Below, piece after piece: positions 62,807 to 64,000 of a DNA stretch of 64,000 nucleotides. Source of the DNA: Bacteroidales bacterium (GTDB lineage: Bacteria; Bacteroidota; Bacteroidia; Bacteroidales; Bacteroidaceae). The stretch is from assembly GCA_004554665.1 (NCBI GenBank), contig SFKY01000005.1, positions 4,616-68,615 on the forward strand, given 5' to 3'. The position numbers and the translations under genes were made by a program. How positions within the stretch are numbered: the stretch's first letter is position 1; every line of letters starts with the position of its first letter. The notes beneath the pieces are model-generated. The model had not been told where the DNA came from and made no database searches. It saw nothing but the letters and a program-made list of their open reading frames with translations.

Positions 62807-63045
62807 CGGATTATATGGCCATACCCATCACTGTCGACAATAGGGTGTGGATTTGTGGAGTGAAAGACAGTAGAATATTAGCAAGAAGTGAATTTTAAGA
62901 GAATGTAATAGCAGGCCCTGCGGGTGCTTGGCATGAGAGATGTCAGCATACGAGTAAGGTCTGAACCAGTCAGACGAGGCGGGTACGGGAAACGTATATG
63001 CCTCCCCATCCCCGTATTGACCATGCGGAGCTCCGTCCTTTTTTC
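62807..63045 (+). ncRNA. structured small RNA, possibly 6S / Bacteroidales-1 type
   Basis: About 240 nt from a good promoter to a T tract (63039-63044). The ends pair: ATGGCCATAC (62815-62824) with GTATTGACCAT (63014-63024), with one mismatch and one bulge. Inside are hairpins such as GTCTG/CAGAC, TACG/CGTA within AGGC/GCCT, GGCAT/ATGTC and CTGTC/GACAG. A closed rod with an end-to-end stem resembles 6S RNA, and the Bacteroidales-1 motif (a 6S candidate) has the same promoter-to-terminator layout. SRP RNA and RNase P RNA do not fit. The 3' terminator stem (GCGG-AGCT-CCGT) is weak. Confidence 0.5.
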
Positions 63046-63093
63046 TGTTTAGTGAATCGAAATGAATATTAACTAAATAAAAAAAGGAAGATT

Positions 63094-64000
63094 ATGAAAA
63101 CAAGAAGGTTACTCCTAATGACAATGCTGGCATTGCTGGCATCCTTTCATGCCACTCTGATGGCACAAACCGTAAATATCAGTCCGAAAACTGGTAACGT
63201 GATTTCGGCAGTAAGTTATGATGACGAAGCACATGAGGCTAATTTTGGCGGTGCATGGATTCACAACCAGATTCCACTGATGCTTCTGACTTCAGATGAA
63301 GCAACTTTGTCTGAATATAGATTGATGGCAAAACATGCTAATAATGTATCTGCAAACGGAAGTGGACTTAGGGTTGTATCTGGTGCTAACGACGTAAAGA
63401 ACCACATGACATTATCTTTGCCTAAGGGTTATCGTTTCACAAGCTATAGGATTGTTATGTCTAACTCAAACCAAAGTGGTGTCAGTACTACTTTTAAAGA
63501 AATGAATGCAGATTTTACAGCTCCTATTACATCTGTATATCTTGGTGACAACTATCGTAACACAACGAATGAATATTCCCTGTCAAGAACAGCATCCAGT
63601 TCAGCTGATATGGGCAATATCCTTTATTTCTTGCAAGATAAAGGTCGTGGAACATCATACGTTGATATCAAAGCTTTTGAAATAACATTTGAATGTGCAG
63701 ATCCTTTTACGGAGACTTTGACACCATCTGCAACTATCGCATCGGGAGTTGACTGCTTACAGATTCCATTTTCAACATGTAGAACAGATTTAGGACAGAT
63801 AGAGTTATCTACAGATAAAGGCTATACTTCTTTAAAATACAATTATACAAAGGTACGAGACTTGCCAGCCTACTTTACCTTATATGATAAGGATGGTATA
63901 GAAAACGGTTCTGCATCACCCTCTGCTCTTAAAGATGGCCACATTACTACCATTGGTAACTACTATGGACTGAAAAATGATATATATTATATAGAGGTAC
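63094..64000 (+). CDS. secreted protein, N-terminal part (3' end outside window)
   Basis: The ATG at 63094 opens a frame that stays open to the window edge (302 codons seen). The signal peptide is MKTRRLLLMTMLALLASFHA followed by TLMAQ. The mature part is beta-rich with many Ser, Thr and Asn (VSANGSGLRVVSGANDVKNH; FTSYRIVMSNSNQSG) and resembles the start of large surface or cargo proteins of Prevotella. Base composition is richer in A and T than in most genes of the window. AAGGAAG stands just before the start. Function unknown. Confidence 0.8.
   Translation, partial: MKTRRLLLMTMLALLASFHATLMAQTVNISPKTGNVISAVSYDDEAHEANFGGAWIHNQIPLMLLTSDEATLSEYRLMAKHANNVSANGSGLRVVSGANDVKNHMTLSLPKGYRFTSYRIVMSNSNQSGVSTTFKEMNADFTAPITSVYLGDNYRNTTNEYSLSRTASSSADMGNILYFLQDKGRGTSYVDIKAFEITFECADPFTETLTPSATIASGVDCLQIPFSTCRTDLGQIELSTDKGYTSLKYNYTKVRDLPAYFTLYDKDGIENGSASPSALKDGHITTIGNYYGLKNDIYYIEV

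Larger units (their letters stand above)
62737..63093. other. intergenic region holding the small RNA candidate
   Basis: The region contains the promoter at 62769-62800, the structured RNA candidate at about 62807-63045, and a short AT-rich leader of the last gene. No open frame of interest was found. Confidence 0.6.

Noticed and set aside
62807..63045. SRP RNA, tmRNA or RNase P RNA
   Set aside because: The SRP apical motif GGTCAGG...GGAAGGAAGCAG, an encoded tag with CCA end, and the RNase P conserved blocks are all missing.
63094..64000. Horizontally acquired gene because of AT-rich composition
   Set aside because: Surface-protein genes in these bacteria are often AT-rich with Ser/Thr/Asn bias, and only part of the gene is visible, so transfer cannot be claimed.

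Overview
The window is a stretch of Bacteroidales chromosome, most likely from a Prevotella-like gut or rumen organism. The evidence is the SusC/SusD pair, the TonB-dependent outer-membrane barrels, many secreted glycosidases, -7 boxes of the Bacteroidetes form TAnnTTTG, and families such as DUF4294 and alpha-1,2-mannosidase GH92. Coding density is high, genes are rather GC-rich, and several intergenic regions are strikingly AT-rich or repeat-rich. Genus assignment is inference.

Layout. 1-10.5 kb: a truncated SGNH/CE2-like esterase, a GH20 hexosaminidase, tRNA-Arg(CCU), two TonB-type outer-membrane barrels with a 37-residue peptide gene between them, and a GH92 mannosidase. 10.5-12.2 kb: an orphan ABC ATPase and a convergent PfkB kinase. 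12.4-17.4 kb: a five-gene operon of circularly permuted ATP-grasp, alpha-E protein, transglutaminase-like protease, M14 deacylase and a second M14-like protein that has lost its metal and catalytic residues. 17.4-27.3 kb: GH2 glycosidase, alpha/beta hydrolase, beta-helix protein, MATE transporter, small helical protein, UPF1-like helicase, and an antitoxin with only the first 24 codons of a zeta-type toxin. 27.7-33.2 kb: topA-aroK-speA-argB, tightly packed. 33.3-44.1 kb: ECF sigma factor with a membrane partner, an unassigned glycosidase-like protein, DUF4294 protein, epimerase, PAP2 phosphatase, miaB, an MsbA-like exporter and an LpxL-like acyltransferase. 44.1-47.1 kb (minus): a fucosyltransferase-like protein and an LTA-synthase-like phosphotransferase. 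47.3-56.9 kb (minus): a polysaccharide-utilisation locus (SusC, SusD, two surface lipoproteins, GH20). 57-62.7 kb: two glycosyltransferases, a REP-associated Y1 transposase with its palindromic elements, rnr and a hemolysin III protein. 62.8-64 kb: a probable structured small RNA and the start of a secreted protein.

Taken together, the secreted GH20, GH92, GH2, CE2-like and SusCD genes point to harvesting of host or plant glycans rich in N-acetylhexosamine, mannose and galactose, while msbA-like, lpxL-like, PAP2, fucosyltransferase and LTA-synthase-like genes act on the cell envelope.

The most unusual non-coding signal is a family of about 17-bp, partly palindromic units (consensus close to CTAAACGTGGCATTTAG) set at a 21-22 bp period in arrays of three or four, found in five separate intergenic regions. 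A different sequence with the same 22-bp period lies upstream of the glycosyltransferases. The most unusual coding signal is the ATP-grasp/alpha-E/transglutaminase operon with its intact and dead M14 pair.
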